DNA of 64,000 bases, from NCBI GenBank assembly GCA_013036105.1, contig JAAXCX010000006.1, positions 96,334 through 160,333 of the forward strand. Reading direction: 5' to 3'. This stretch comes from Vulcanimicrobiota bacterium (lineage in GTDB: Bacteria > Vulcanimicrobiota > Vulcanimicrobiia > Vulcanimicrobiales > Vulcanimicrobiaceae). The stretch's first letter is position 1, and each line of letters starts with the position of its first letter. The notes under the pieces are model-generated. The model saw nothing but the letters and a program-made list of their open reading frames with translations, was not told where the DNA came from and did not search any database. Both the position numbers and the translations under genes were made by a program. Of the stretch, positions 44,600 through 52,740 are shown piece after piece.

Positions 44600-44919
44600 G
44601 CGAGCTCTCGATATTCTTCACGCTGCTGACCGTCTTCGTGCTGGCGATCTTCGTCGGTTTCGAAGTCATTTCGAAAGTACCGACGACTTTGCATACGCCG
44701 CTGATGTCGGCCACCAACGCGATTCACGGCATCGTGCTGGTCGGCGCGATTATCGTCACGGTGAAACTGCTGGATCCCGGACATGCGCTCGCGACGCCGC
44801 TGCTCACCACGATCACGATCGTCGCCGTTGCGCTTGGCACCATTAATGTCGTCGGCGGTTTCGCGGTGACCGAACGCATGCTGCAGATGTTCAAGAAACG
44901 CGAGCCCGCGAAGAAGTGA
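44596..44919 (+). CDS. pntAB: NAD(P) transhydrogenase, alpha-II membrane subunit
   Basis: 107 residues with about three transmembrane helices (FFTLLTVFVLAIFVGFEVI; the HGIVLVGAIIVTVKL region; a third near ITIVAVALGTINVVGG). This is the small membrane subunit of the split alpha chain. The GTG at 44596 has AGGAG seven bases upstream and overlaps the TGA of the previous gene by four bases. Confidence 0.93.
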   Translation: MSELSIFFTLLTVFVLAIFVGFEVISKVPTTLHTPLMSATNAIHGIVLVGAIIVTVKLLDPGHALATPLLTTITIVAVALGTINVVGGFAVTERMLQMFKKREPAKK

Positions 44920-46325
44920 CCGCATTCATACTGCTGCGGCTGGCCGAGATCGCCGCGATCGTGCTCTTCATTCTCGGCTTGCATTTTTTGAGCTCGCCCG
45001 CGACGGCGCGTTTTGGAAACCGCCTCGCTGCGGCGGGCATGCTGATCGCCATTATCGCCGCGCTCGCGCCCTCGCACGGTTACGGCTGGTGGGCGATTCT
45101 CGTGGGCGTGGTGATCGGCACTGCCGTCGGCCTGTATTCCGCGCTCAAAGTAAAAATGACCGCGATGCCGCAGATGGTCGCGCTCTTCAACGGCGCGGGC
45201 GGCGGCGCCGCCGCGGCCGTCTCGACGGTGCAATATCTTTTGTGGGAGCGCGCGCATTACGCCGGCGTTCCGCTCGACGTGCTCACCGACGTCTCGCTCG
45301 TCATCAGCGCGATTATCGGCGCGGTCAGTGCCGCGGGTTCGGTTATTGCGTTTCTGAAGCTGCAAGAGCTCATGACCGGCCGTCCGATCACCTACCGGGG
45401 ACAGCAATTCGTCAACGGAATCGTCGCATTAGCGATAGCCGGGCTTGCCGCATGGGTCATGATCACGCTCGGCGTGCAACCGACGTGGGCGTACGGCGTG
45501 ATGGTCGCGCTTGCGCTCGTACTCGGCGTTATGTTCGTGCTGCCGATTGGCGGAGCGGACATGCCCGTCGTTATTTCGCTGCTGAACTCGTTCACCGGGC
45601 TCGCGGTCGCCATTACCGGATTCGAACTGCGCTACAATCTGCTGATCATCGCGGGAACGCTGGTCGGCGCGAGCGGCACCATGCTTACGGTGCTGATGGG
45701 CAAAGCGATGAACCGTCCGCTGCGCAACGTGCTCTTCGGGGCATTCGGCGCCAGCGGCGGAATGGACGTCGCCGCAGCGAAGGGCGGCCAGCAGAATGTC
45801 CGCAGCGTAACGGTCGACGACGTAGCCGTCATGCTCGCGTTCGCGCAGCAAGTCATCGTCGTTCCGGGTTACGGCATGGCCGTCGCGCAAGCGCAGCACA
45901 GCGTGCGCGAACTCGCCGACCAGCTTGAAAAACGCGGCGTCACCGTGAAATACGCGATCCATCCCGTCGCGGGCCGCATGCCGGGACACATGAACGTGCT
46001 GCTCGCCGAAGCGAACGTTCCGTACAATCAGCTGTACGATATGGACGACGTCAATCCCGAATTCGCGCGCACCGACGTCGCGCTGGTGATCGGCGCGAAC
46101 GACGTCACCAATCCCGCCGCGCGCAACGTAGCTTCGTCGCCCATTTACGGCATGCCGATTCTCGACGTAGATAAAGCCGCCAACGTCATCGTCCTCAAAC
46201 GCTCGATGCGCTCAGGTTTTGCCGGCATTGAAAACCCGCTCTATGAGGATCCGAAGACCGCAATGCTCTTCGGTGATGCGAAAGCCAGCGTCGACTCGCT
46301 CATCTCGGCTGTAAAAGCACTCTAG
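44916..46325 (+). CDS. pntB: NAD(P) transhydrogenase, beta subunit (NADP-binding)
   Basis: 469 residues. About eight membrane helices, then the soluble NADP domain (about 300-469): VIVPGYGMAVAQAQHSVRELAD, HPVAGRMPGHMNVLLAEA, VIGANDVTNPAAR and KRSMRSGFAGIENPLYED are signature blocks. With the alpha chains it couples proton entry to NADPH formation. GTG 44916 overlaps the preceding TGA by four bases. Directly followed by a 28-base-arm palindrome (46332-46399). Confidence 0.97.
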   Translation: MTAFILLRLAEIAAIVLFILGLHFLSSPATARFGNRLAAAGMLIAIIAALAPSHGYGWWAILVGVVIGTAVGLYSALKVKMTAMPQMVALFNGAGGGAAAAVSTVQYLLWERAHYAGVPLDVLTDVSLVISAIIGAVSAAGSVIAFLKLQELMTGRPITYRGQQFVNGIVALAIAGLAAWVMITLGVQPTWAYGVMVALALVLGVMFVLPIGGADMPVVISLLNSFTGLAVAITGFELRYNLLIIAGTLVGASGTMLTVLMGKAMNRPLRNVLFGAFGASGGMDVAAAKGGQQNVRSVTVDDVAVMLAFAQQVIVVPGYGMAVAQAQHSVRELADQLEKRGVTVKYAIHPVAGRMPGHMNVLLAEANVPYNQLYDMDDVNPEFARTDVALVIGANDVTNPAARNVASSPIYGMPILDVDKAANVIVLKRSMRSGFAGIENPLYEDPKTAMLFGDAKASVDSLISAVKAL

Positions 46326-46331
46326 TCTCTT

Positions 46332-46399
46332 AAGCCAAGATAATCTCGTTTCGAAACGCACGGTATGTTTAGCGTTTCGAAACGAGACTATCTTGGCTT
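46332..46399 (+). repeat. Palindromic repeat element, copy 1
   Basis: Inverted repeat with 28-base arms (46332-46359 and 46372-46399) that pair at 27 of 28 positions around a 12-base loop. The core GTTTCGAAAC is itself palindromic. It starts six bases after the pntB stop. No T-run follows, so a rho-independent terminator is not obvious. A related copy in the opposite orientation lies at 46487-46548. A quasi-palindrome CCGTTAACGG and a CTCGCTTC/GAAGCCGAG hairpin lie between them. Confidence 0.82.
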
Positions 46400-46486
46400 T
46401 GAGGGTTTGTCGGCTCCGTTAACGGCCGAAACTCGCTTCGTTAGAGAAGCCGAGATTATTGCGGCATACCTATTCCACATCTTAAG

Positions 46487-46548
46487 CGAAGATAGCCTCG
46501 GACCGAAACGCTAAACATGCTCCGCGTTTCCGGACCAGATTATCGAGC
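46487..46548 (-). repeat. Palindromic repeat element, copy 2 (diverged, opposite orientation)
   Basis: Read on the minus strand relative to copy 1, it shares the inner hinge GAAACGC-TAAACAT-N-GCGTTTC and the outer GATAGNCT/GATTATC arms. Pairing is about 15 of 21 in the arms. It overlaps the last three bases and stop of the convergent membrane-protein gene (ends at 46540). The pairing of two copies in inverted orientation after two convergent genes resembles a REP/BIME-type arrangement. Confidence 0.65.
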
Positions 46549-47067
46549 GAGTGTGCGGCTACGTTCATATGCATCCCTAGACCCAAATGCCAGGAATAGG
46601 AGCACGAGTGGAAGTGCGATATCGTCGATCCACAAAATCGTGCCGGCGTTTCCGGGCGCGTAGTTGTGGCAGCAGAGCATTTGGTTGACGTGCTGGATCG
46701 CCGCGCCGGCGCTGAAGACAAAGAACACTAGCGTCGCGGCCAGCCGCATTTCGTAGCCGCGCGCGAGCGAAAGCAGCGCGATCAGCGCGACTCCGAACTC
46801 CGCCCAGGCCAATTCCCATTCAAATGGGCTGGGCTGCCATCCGATTGACGAAGCTGCCGTCTGCTGAAAGAAAGCGTGAAAAATTCCCGCCCATAAAAAC
46901 CCGAACCCGATTCCATAGAAGAGCAGCTCCCCCCAGAGCGTGTAGCCCGGCGTCATGACCGTACGGTGCAGCTTGGCCCGGCGCAATTTGAGGATCGTTA
47001 CGACGACAGCTATGACGATGAGCACCAATTCCAAATTGGAAAGGACTGTTCGAATGACGGTTGCCAT
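46540..47067 (-). CDS. Multi-pass membrane protein of unknown function
   Basis: 175 residues with about five membrane helices (roughly 8-28, 43-65, 83-105, 108-130 and 150-165). A short motif MLCCHNYAPGN may be ligand-binding. It may belong to DUF6790, but I am not certain. Probably ends a short minus-strand operon with the peptide-binding lipoprotein upstream (13 bases between). No enzyme motifs. Confidence 0.72.
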   Translation of the reverse strand: MATVIRTVLSNLELVLIVIAVVVTILKLRRAKLHRTVMTPGYTLWGELLFYGIGFGFLWAGIFHAFFQQTAASSIGWQPSPFEWELAWAEFGVALIALLSLARGYEMRLAATLVFFVFSAGAAIQHVNQMLCCHNYAPGNAGTILWIDDIALPLVLLFLAFGSRDAYERSRTLAR

Positions 47068-47080
47068 TACCGTAGCTCCT

Positions 47081-48709
47081 TTACGGCGCTATCCGCCAAT
47101 TATACGCATTCCATGTCGGCAAGAATGCATTGGGATAAAAGCCGCTCAGCGCTTTTCGATAAGCATAAATGTAGTTGGCGTCAAAAAGATACACGATCGG
47201 AACATCTCCTGCGACCAGCCGTTCGATCCGGCCGTATAAAACCTTGCGCATGGGGCGCGCGGGAGAAGCGAGCGCAGCCGCCTCAAGTGCGTCCACAGCG
47301 TGGTTGCAGTAACGCATGTAGTTGCTCGTCGCGCCGCAGCGTAAGATGGAAGAGTCGTCCGGATCGGAGCCCATCGTAAATGGGACATAGGCGAGATCGA
47401 AATTGCCGCTTGCCAAAACACCTGTGCGCGGCAAAAACAACTGGGCGTTGCTCACCGTTTTCATTTGAACGTCGATGCCGCGCTCCCGGAGTTCAGCTTG
47501 CGCCATCGTCGCGACTCGCATACCGGTCGCCGTTTCCTTGAATTGAACGTAGAGAAGGCTCAGCGGCTGCCCGGCTTTGCTGCGCATACCGTCGGAACCG
47601 CGGCGCCAGCCGGCTGCGTCGAAGAGCGCATCCGCGCCGCGCGGATCGTACTGCGGTTCCTTTACTGATGGATCCGCCGCCCACGAGAACAGCGGCTGGA
47701 GCACGTCGGTGACGGGATAACGCCCGAGCGTAATCTTGCGGCTGACGGCAGCGCGATCGATGGACATGGCGAGCGCGCGCCGCACCCGCAGATCGTTCAG
47801 CGGAGCGCGCGACAGGTTCAAGACTAAACCGGCGACGACGCTGGTCGGCTCGTACCGGTAGACGATGTCGGAGTGTGAACGCAAGACATCTTGCTGCACG
47901 GGAGCGATCAGATTCCAATCGAGCTCGCGCGACTGCAGCAAGACCAGGTTTGTGGCCACATCCGGGACGATGCGAATATCCAGCCGTTTGGCTTTCGGAA
48001 GGCCGCGCCAATAGCGCGGATTGGCGACATAGAGCAGCGACTCGCCGCGCCGCCATGAAACGAATGTGAACGGTCCGTCGCCCACCAAAGGCGCCGCGTT
48101 AAACGGAGCTTGCGCGAGCGGAGCCTGCGTGCGCAGTACGTGCGCGGGCAAAACAAATTGTGGACGGTAGCCGTAGGAAAAGAATGTGTCGACCGCGGGC
48201 GCCCACGCGTGCTTTAAGTGAAAGACGACGACATACTTTCCGCGGGCTTCAGCGCGGTCGATCAGGTCGTATCCGTCGCGCGACGGCACCGGATTTTGCG
48301 GATCGAGAATTGCGCGCAACGTAAAGAGCACGTCGTCTGAAGTGACTGCAACACCATCGCTCCATTGGACTCCGGAACGCAACCGGTAGACGATCGTGCG
48401 GCCGTCACGAGAGACATCGCCGTTGGTTTGGGAGGGCACGCGCGAGAGTAACTCGGGAATCTCCCGTCCCGCGGGATCGAAATCGCTGAACGGCTCGAAC
48501 GAGAGGCGCGCGACTTGCTGCTCGACCGAGGCCGCGTCTTGATGCAGAAACAGCGGATTGAGGTTGCTCGGATCGGCGGCCAGATCGAACCTGACGGCGC
48601 TCGCTATGCGAGGCGCCGGAGGCGTGGGCCGGGGTGGTGCGTCGTCCACGCTGCGTGTACAGCCGCCCAGGAGCGTGGTCGCGATACAGAGGGCCCAGGC
48701 TTTGCGCAT
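47081..48709 (-). CDS. Peptide/oligopeptide ABC transporter substrate-binding lipoprotein
   Basis: 542 residues of solute-binding protein family 5. Lipoprotein signal ends LLGGC; family features: DPSNLNPLFLHQDAASVEQQ, FEPFSDFDPAGREIPELLS, YRLRSGVQWSDGVAVTSDDV and the C-terminal DFDLAYVPFTMGSDPDD. It binds peptides or similar solutes outside the cell. The ATG at 48709 has only a weak ribosome site; a longer frame to 48964 would run back over the lrp gene and its promoter. Its permease and ATPase genes are not in the window. It is divergent from lrp-kdd-kamA, so lysine-containing peptides are a reasonable guess. Confidence 0.92.
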   Translation of the reverse strand: MRKAWALCIATTLLGGCTRSVDDAPPRPTPPAPRIASAVRFDLAADPSNLNPLFLHQDAASVEQQVARLSFEPFSDFDPAGREIPELLSRVPSQTNGDVSRDGRTIVYRLRSGVQWSDGVAVTSDDVLFTLRAILDPQNPVPSRDGYDLIDRAEARGKYVVVFHLKHAWAPAVDTFFSYGYRPQFVLPAHVLRTQAPLAQAPFNAAPLVGDGPFTFVSWRRGESLLYVANPRYWRGLPKAKRLDIRIVPDVATNLVLLQSRELDWNLIAPVQQDVLRSHSDIVYRYEPTSVVAGLVLNLSRAPLNDLRVRRALAMSIDRAAVSRKITLGRYPVTDVLQPLFSWAADPSVKEPQYDPRGADALFDAAGWRRGSDGMRSKAGQPLSLLYVQFKETATGMRVATMAQAELRERGIDVQMKTVSNAQLFLPRTGVLASGNFDLAYVPFTMGSDPDDSSILRCGATSNYMRYCNHAVDALEAAALASPARPMRKVLYGRIERLVAGDVPIVYLFDANYIYAYRKALSGFYPNAFLPTWNAYNWRIAP

Positions 48710-48754
48710 GGCACGGGCGTTCTCGGGTACGGGCGCCGCAACCCGCGATGCATG

Positions 48755-48783
48755 TTGCGCCGAACGTCTTCCGGTAGTAGAAT
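48755..48783 (+). promoter_or_regulatory. Candidate promoter of the lrp-kdd-kamA operon
   Basis: TTGCGC (48755-48760) and TAGAAT (48778-48783) with a 17-base spacer; the -10 matches 5 of 6 positions, the -35 only 3 of 6. The start would be near 48790, 20 bases ahead of the ATG. Confidence 0.5.
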
Positions 48784-48797
48784 AGTTTTCCCGAAGA
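48767..48797 (+). promoter_or_regulatory. Inverted repeat across the lrp -10 region, possible Lrp operator
   Basis: TCTTCCGG (48767-48774) and CCCGAAGA (48790-48797) pair at 7 of 8 positions, 15 bases apart, and bracket the -10 box. The AT-rich centre (TAGTAGAATAGTTTT) is typical of Lrp/AsnC sites. Autoregulation by the product of the next gene is likely in this family, but binding here is inferred. Confidence 0.4.
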
Positions 48798-48809
48798 TTA
48801 TTCGGCCCT

Positions 48810-49295
48810 ATGAACAAAACTCCGAACGGTACTACAGAATCAAGCGGGCTCGACGAGCTCGACCTCCGCCTGCTCTCGGCGCTGCAAAACAACGCCCGCT
48901 CGACCTTTGCCGATCTCGGCGAGGCCGTTGGCCTGAAGGCGTCGGCGGTCCACGACCGCGTCAAGCGATTGGAGAGCCGTGGGTACGTGCGCGGATACTC
49001 GGCGCAGCTCGACGGAAAACTTTTGGGACTGGAGCTCGTGGCGTTCGTCGGCTGTTACACCGCGCCCGACTGCAGTTACGACGCGTTTATCGCTGCGCTT
49101 AAGGCGATGCCGGAAATTTCGGAGATTCACAGTGTCGCCGGCGAGGAGTCATTCGTACTCAAAGTGATGACGCGATCAACCGCGCATTTGGACGAACTGC
49201 TTTCGCGCCTGAAGAGCGTGCCCGGCATGGCGCGCACGAAGACGACGATCGTCCTTTCAACGCCGTTCGAACGCGGCGGGATATCGGTCACATGA
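48810..49295 (+). CDS. Lrp/AsnC-family transcriptional regulator
   Basis: 161 residues. N-terminal helix-turn-helix (LDELDLRLLSALQNNARSTF, then LGEAVGLKASAVHDRVKRLE) and a C-terminal RAM ligand domain (AFVGCYTAPDCSYDAFI, EIHSVAGEESFVLKVM, ARTKTTIVLSTPFER). It probably senses lysine or a breakdown product, since it overlaps the kdd start by four bases and heads the lysine-degradation operon. ATG start; its TGA is the start overlap. Confidence 0.94.
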   Translation: MNKTPNGTTESSGLDELDLRLLSALQNNARSTFADLGEAVGLKASAVHDRVKRLESRGYVRGYSAQLDGKLLGLELVAFVGCYTAPDCSYDAFIAALKAMPEISEIHSVAGEESFVLKVMTRSTAHLDELLSRLKSVPGMARTKTTIVLSTPFERGGISVT

Positions 49296-50368
49296 ACGTT
49301 TCTAAGAAAACGGGCCACCGCTTCGGCGCGCACCGCGTGATCGCTCCGCCGGGCGCCATGCCGCAAAATGCTTGGAAGCTCGACGATACACCCGTTCCGT
49401 TTGCAAACGAAATTCTCTGCGACGTCGAGGCGCTCAATCTCGACTCCGCGTCTTTTGCGCAGATTCGCGCGTTTTGCGCGGACGACGAGCAAAGGATTGC
49501 CGAGCACATTTTGGCCACCGTACGCGAGCGCGGGAAACAGCATAACGCCGTAACGGGGAGCGGCGGGATGTTCGTCGGACGCGTCCGCGAGATCGGCGAC
49601 GACTTGCGCGGCATTGATCTGCGCGAAGGCGATACGATAGCATCGCTGGTTTCGCTGACGCTGACGCCCCTGCGGTTGGAAGCAATTGCCGGCGTCCACG
49701 TCACCAGCGGACACGTGGCCGTGCGAGGGACGGCGATACTCTTCGAATCCGCCTCGTGGTCGAAGTTGCCGGCGGATATCGATCCCGGCGTCGCGCTCGC
49801 GGCCTTGGACGTCGCCGGCGCGCCTGCGCAGATCGACAAACTCGTGCGCCCCGGCATGACCGTCGTCGTGATCGGCGCCGACGGCAAGTCCGGCATGCTC
49901 GCTTGCGCGCGGGCTCGCGCCCGCTTGGGCCGTTCGGGAACGCTCATCGGCGTCGCGCCGCGCGCCACTACCGAATCGGCAGCGTTACTGACGTCGGAAC
50001 GCATCGTTGATACGTTCTTGGAAGCGGACGCGCGCGACGCGCTCTCACTCTCGGATCAGATCGCGAAAGCCGCGCCCGGGCTTGCCGATCTCGTCGTCAA
50101 CTGCGTCAACGTCGACGGCACCGAGCTTGCCTCGATTCTCTGCGCGAAGGATTCGGGCACCGTCTATTTCTTTTCGATGAACACTTCGTTCACAGCCGCG
50201 GCGCTCGGAGCCGAAGGCGTCGGGAAAGAGGTCGCGATGCTCATCGGCAACGGCTACACCAAAGATCATGCCGCGATTGCGCTGCAGACCTTGCGCGACA
50301 ACCCGGCAATCCACGCCTATTTCAACAAATACTACGCGTTCGCGCGTCCAGCGGAGACACTTTCATGA
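49292..50368 (+). CDS. kdd: L-erythro-3,5-diaminohexanoate dehydrogenase
   Basis: 358 residues; oxidises 3,5-diaminohexanoate to 3-keto-5-aminohexanoate with NAD(P) in lysine fermentation. It has the split zinc-less-dehydrogenase-like layout seen in Kdd: N-terminal HRVIAPPGAMPQNAWKLDD, the ADDEQRIAEHI stretch, TGSGGMFVGRVREIG and the Rossmann GADGKSGMLACARARA. It sits between an Lrp regulator and kamA, both with four-base overlaps, which supports the call. The lysine 5,6-aminomutase that makes its substrate (KamDE) is not in this window. Confidence 0.88.
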   Translation: MNVSKKTGHRFGAHRVIAPPGAMPQNAWKLDDTPVPFANEILCDVEALNLDSASFAQIRAFCADDEQRIAEHILATVRERGKQHNAVTGSGGMFVGRVREIGDDLRGIDLREGDTIASLVSLTLTPLRLEAIAGVHVTSGHVAVRGTAILFESASWSKLPADIDPGVALAALDVAGAPAQIDKLVRPGMTVVVIGADGKSGMLACARARARLGRSGTLIGVAPRATTESAALLTSERIVDTFLEADARDALSLSDQIAKAAPGLADLVVNCVNVDGTELASILCAKDSGTVYFFSMNTSFTAAALGAEGVGKEVAMLIGNGYTKDHAAIALQTLRDNPAIHAYFNKYYAFARPAETLS

Positions 50369-51738
50369 ACAACGTGCTTCATACCAAGCCCCCGGTCGGC
50401 CCCGAATATTTCGAGTTCAAGAACTTGAAGCAGGGCGAGTTCTGGCGGCACGTTCCGGCTTACAAAGACGTTGACGAGAAGACATTTCTCGATCACCTCT
50501 GGCAACAGAAGCACTCGGTAAAAACACCCGAAGAACTGCTGCAAACGATCGAGAGCCTCGCCTCAGCGGAATTCATCGAAGATGCGCGCGCCGGCTTCGC
50601 GCACGCACCGATGGCTGTCCGCGTGTCGCCCTATGCGATCTCGCTGATCGACTGGAACGATCCGTACGGCGATCCGATCCGCCGCCAGTTCATTCCGGTC
50701 AAGAGCACGTTTTTACCCGATCATCCGCGGCTCGTGCTCGACTCACTACACGAACAAGCCGACTCGCCGGTCCCCGGACTCGTCCACCGGTACGTAGACA
50801 AAGCGCTCTTTCTTCCGCTCGCGGTTTGTCCGGTGTACTGCCGCTTTTGCACGCGCAGCTACGCGATCGGCCCCGACACCGAGGAAGTCGACAAAGTCGA
50901 GTTGGCGCGAACGCCCAAACAGTGGCACGACGCTTTCACGTACATTGCGAGCCGGCCGGAACTTGAAGACATCGTCATCTCCGGCGGCGACGTCTATCAA
51001 CTGCCTCCGAAAAACGTCGAGCTGATCGGCAACGCTCTGCTCGACATTCCACACGTGCGCCGCATGCGATTTGCGACCAAAGGTCCGGCGATCATGCCGA
51101 TGAAGCTCCTCACCGATCCCGCATGGGTTGACGCGATCGTGGGCATCGTCGAACGCGGACGCGCGCTCGGCAAAGACGTCGTACTGCACACACACTTCAA
51201 CGCCCCTGAAGAGATTACGTGGATCACGGAAAAAGCGATGCGCGTCCTTTTCGAGCGCGGCGTCATGGTCCGAAATCAATCCGTGCTCATTCGCGGCGTC
51301 AACGACCTTCCCGAACGGATGCAGCTGCTGGTCAAACGCTTGAGCTATGTCAACGTGCATCCGTATTACGTGTACATGCACGATATGGTGAAGGGCGTCG
51401 AGGATCTGCGTACGACGGTGCAAACCGCCATTGACGTCGAGAAATTCGTGCGGGGCAGCACCGCCGGCTTCAACTCGCCGACGTTCGTCTGCGATGCGCC
51501 CGGCGGGGGCGGGAAACGCGACGTGCACAGCTTCGAGTACTACGACCGCGAGAACGGTATCGCCGTCTATGCCGCGCCAAGCGTCAAGCCCGGCAAGGCC
51601 TTCATGTACTTCGATCCGATCGATCGTCTCTCACCCGACGCACAAGCGCGCTGGGCCGTCAAAGAGATCCAAGAGCGGATGATTCACGAAGCGCTGCGCA
51701 AAGCGGGCGCGGGTGACGAGCAGTTGGTGCTGGCTTAG
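50365..51738 (+). CDS. kamA: Lysine 2,3-aminomutase (radical SAM, PLP)
   Basis: 457 residues. Interconverts L-lysine and beta-lysine. The radical-SAM cluster motif CPVYCRFCTRSYAIG (CxxxCxxC) binds the [4Fe-4S] centre and SAM. The PLP lysine lies in DAPGGGGKRDV. VISGGDVYQLPP, HTHFNAPEEITW and QSVLIRGVNDLPERMQ are typical family blocks. Start ATG overlaps the kdd stop by four bases. Usual length is about 415-470, so it is intact. Confidence 0.95.
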   Translation: MNNVLHTKPPVGPEYFEFKNLKQGEFWRHVPAYKDVDEKTFLDHLWQQKHSVKTPEELLQTIESLASAEFIEDARAGFAHAPMAVRVSPYAISLIDWNDPYGDPIRRQFIPVKSTFLPDHPRLVLDSLHEQADSPVPGLVHRYVDKALFLPLAVCPVYCRFCTRSYAIGPDTEEVDKVELARTPKQWHDAFTYIASRPELEDIVISGGDVYQLPPKNVELIGNALLDIPHVRRMRFATKGPAIMPMKLLTDPAWVDAIVGIVERGRALGKDVVLHTHFNAPEEITWITEKAMRVLFERGVMVRNQSVLIRGVNDLPERMQLLVKRLSYVNVHPYYVYMHDMVKGVEDLRTTVQTAIDVEKFVRGSTAGFNSPTFVCDAPGGGGKRDVHSFEYYDRENGIAVYAAPSVKPGKAFMYFDPIDRLSPDAQARWAVKEIQERMIHEALRKAGAGDEQLVLA

Positions 51739-51740
51739 CT

Positions 51741-52229
51741 CTAGCGCATGCCGCGCGCGGCAACGACGATGTCCGCAAGCGATCCCGTGTTCAGCGCGAT
51801 CGCATAGTTCGCGCCCTTCGCTTTCCACGACAGATATGCATTAGACGTGTGCGCGCCAACCCGTGATGGGTGGTAGAGCGCGACGAGCGTGCTCGTTAAA
51901 CGCACGGGCGTTCCGCCCGGCGGAACGTCTTCGGTTTTAAACGCGGACTTCGAGCCGTAGATAAAACCCTCACTGCACGCGCGTTCTCCCTGACAATCCG
52001 AAGACAGCGCGATATCGACCGCATAGCCGCTCGCGGTTGCGCGATCCACGATTGGAAAAATTTTCTCGCCTTGGAATGAAGCGGGTAAGCGGGTAGGCAG
52101 CAAGACCGCGATTTTGACGCGCGACTTCAAGCCCGGCGCGATCTTCGCAAACGTTTTCTGGACGTCTACGCTCGCGGCCGGCGCTGCTCCCAGCATCAAC
52201 ATGCATCCCAGAATCAGGAGTTTACGCAT
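51741..52229 (-). CDS. Exported protein of unknown function
   Basis: 162 residues. Signal peptide MRKLLILGCMLMLGAAPAAS is followed by a small domain with a Cys pair (SSDCQGERACSEGFIYGSK) that may form a disulfide, and a LxxAYHPSRVGAH-like section near 110. No recognised family. Likely co-transcribed with the PPC-domain gene 20 bases upstream. Convergent with kamA, with a 2-base gap. Confidence 0.68.
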   Translation of the reverse strand: MRKLLILGCMLMLGAAPAASVDVQKTFAKIAPGLKSRVKIAVLLPTRLPASFQGEKIFPIVDRATASGYAVDIALSSDCQGERACSEGFIYGSKSAFKTEDVPPGGTPVRLTSTLVALYHPSRVGAHTSNAYLSWKAKGANYAIALNTGSLADIVVAARGMR

Positions 52230-52249
52230 AGTTCTCTTCTCGTTTCCGT

Positions 52250-52690
52250 TCAGTGCGTCAGGTCGAGCAGCGGGATGCCGATCTCCGGACGGTCGGTGCG
52301 GTGCAGATTTCCAGCCAATTCGTCGAGCACAACTTCCAGCGTCGGACGAACCGTCGCCTGCAGCAGATGTCCGCCGGCGGCATGTCCGTCACGGTACGAA
52401 ACCGTGCAGTGGATGTGCAGTTTCGGCTTCCCCTCGTAGATCGAAACGTTGCCCAGCAGCGAGAGCAACTCGACCTGCTGATCGATTTCAATCGGCTCAT
52501 AGCGCTGCTGATCGAGGTTGTAAAATCCGACGGTAACGCGCTGAAAACCGCCCAGGCCCTTAAAAAATGCGGCCATCACGTTCTGCTCTTCAGCGAAACG
52601 CTGCATCTCGGCCATGACGTCATCGCCGGTTTCAAACACCAGCACAAAACGCCGCGGAACTTCACGCGCTCCGAACAAGCGATATTCCAT
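52250..52690 (-). CDS. PPC-domain (DUF296) DNA-binding-like protein
   Basis: 146 residues. PPC/PCC domain as in plant AHL proteins and bacterial PD1-like proteins: FVLVFETGDDVMAEM, AAFFKGLGGFQRVTVGFYN, LHIHCTVSYRDGHAAGGHLLQATV and TLEVVLDEL. Trimers of this fold have been proposed to bind nucleic acids or small ligands; no function is established for the bacterial stand-alone forms. ATG at 52690; divergent from the LOG-family gene 50 bases away. Confidence 0.88.
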   Translation of the reverse strand: MEYRLFGAREVPRRFVLVFETGDDVMAEMQRFAEEQNVMAAFFKGLGGFQRVTVGFYNLDQQRYEPIEIDQQVELLSLLGNVSIYEGKPKLHIHCTVSYRDGHAAGGHLLQATVRPTLEVVLDELAGNLHRTDRPEIGIPLLDLTH

Positions 52691-52740
52691 CTCCGGGTTC
52701 TACGGCAGGCGCGCGGCCGCGCCCCGCCAAACGGGCCGCC

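Noticed and set aside
46332..46399. Rho-independent terminator for pntB
   Set aside because: No T-run follows on either strand and the arms are far longer than typical. Kept as a repeat instead.
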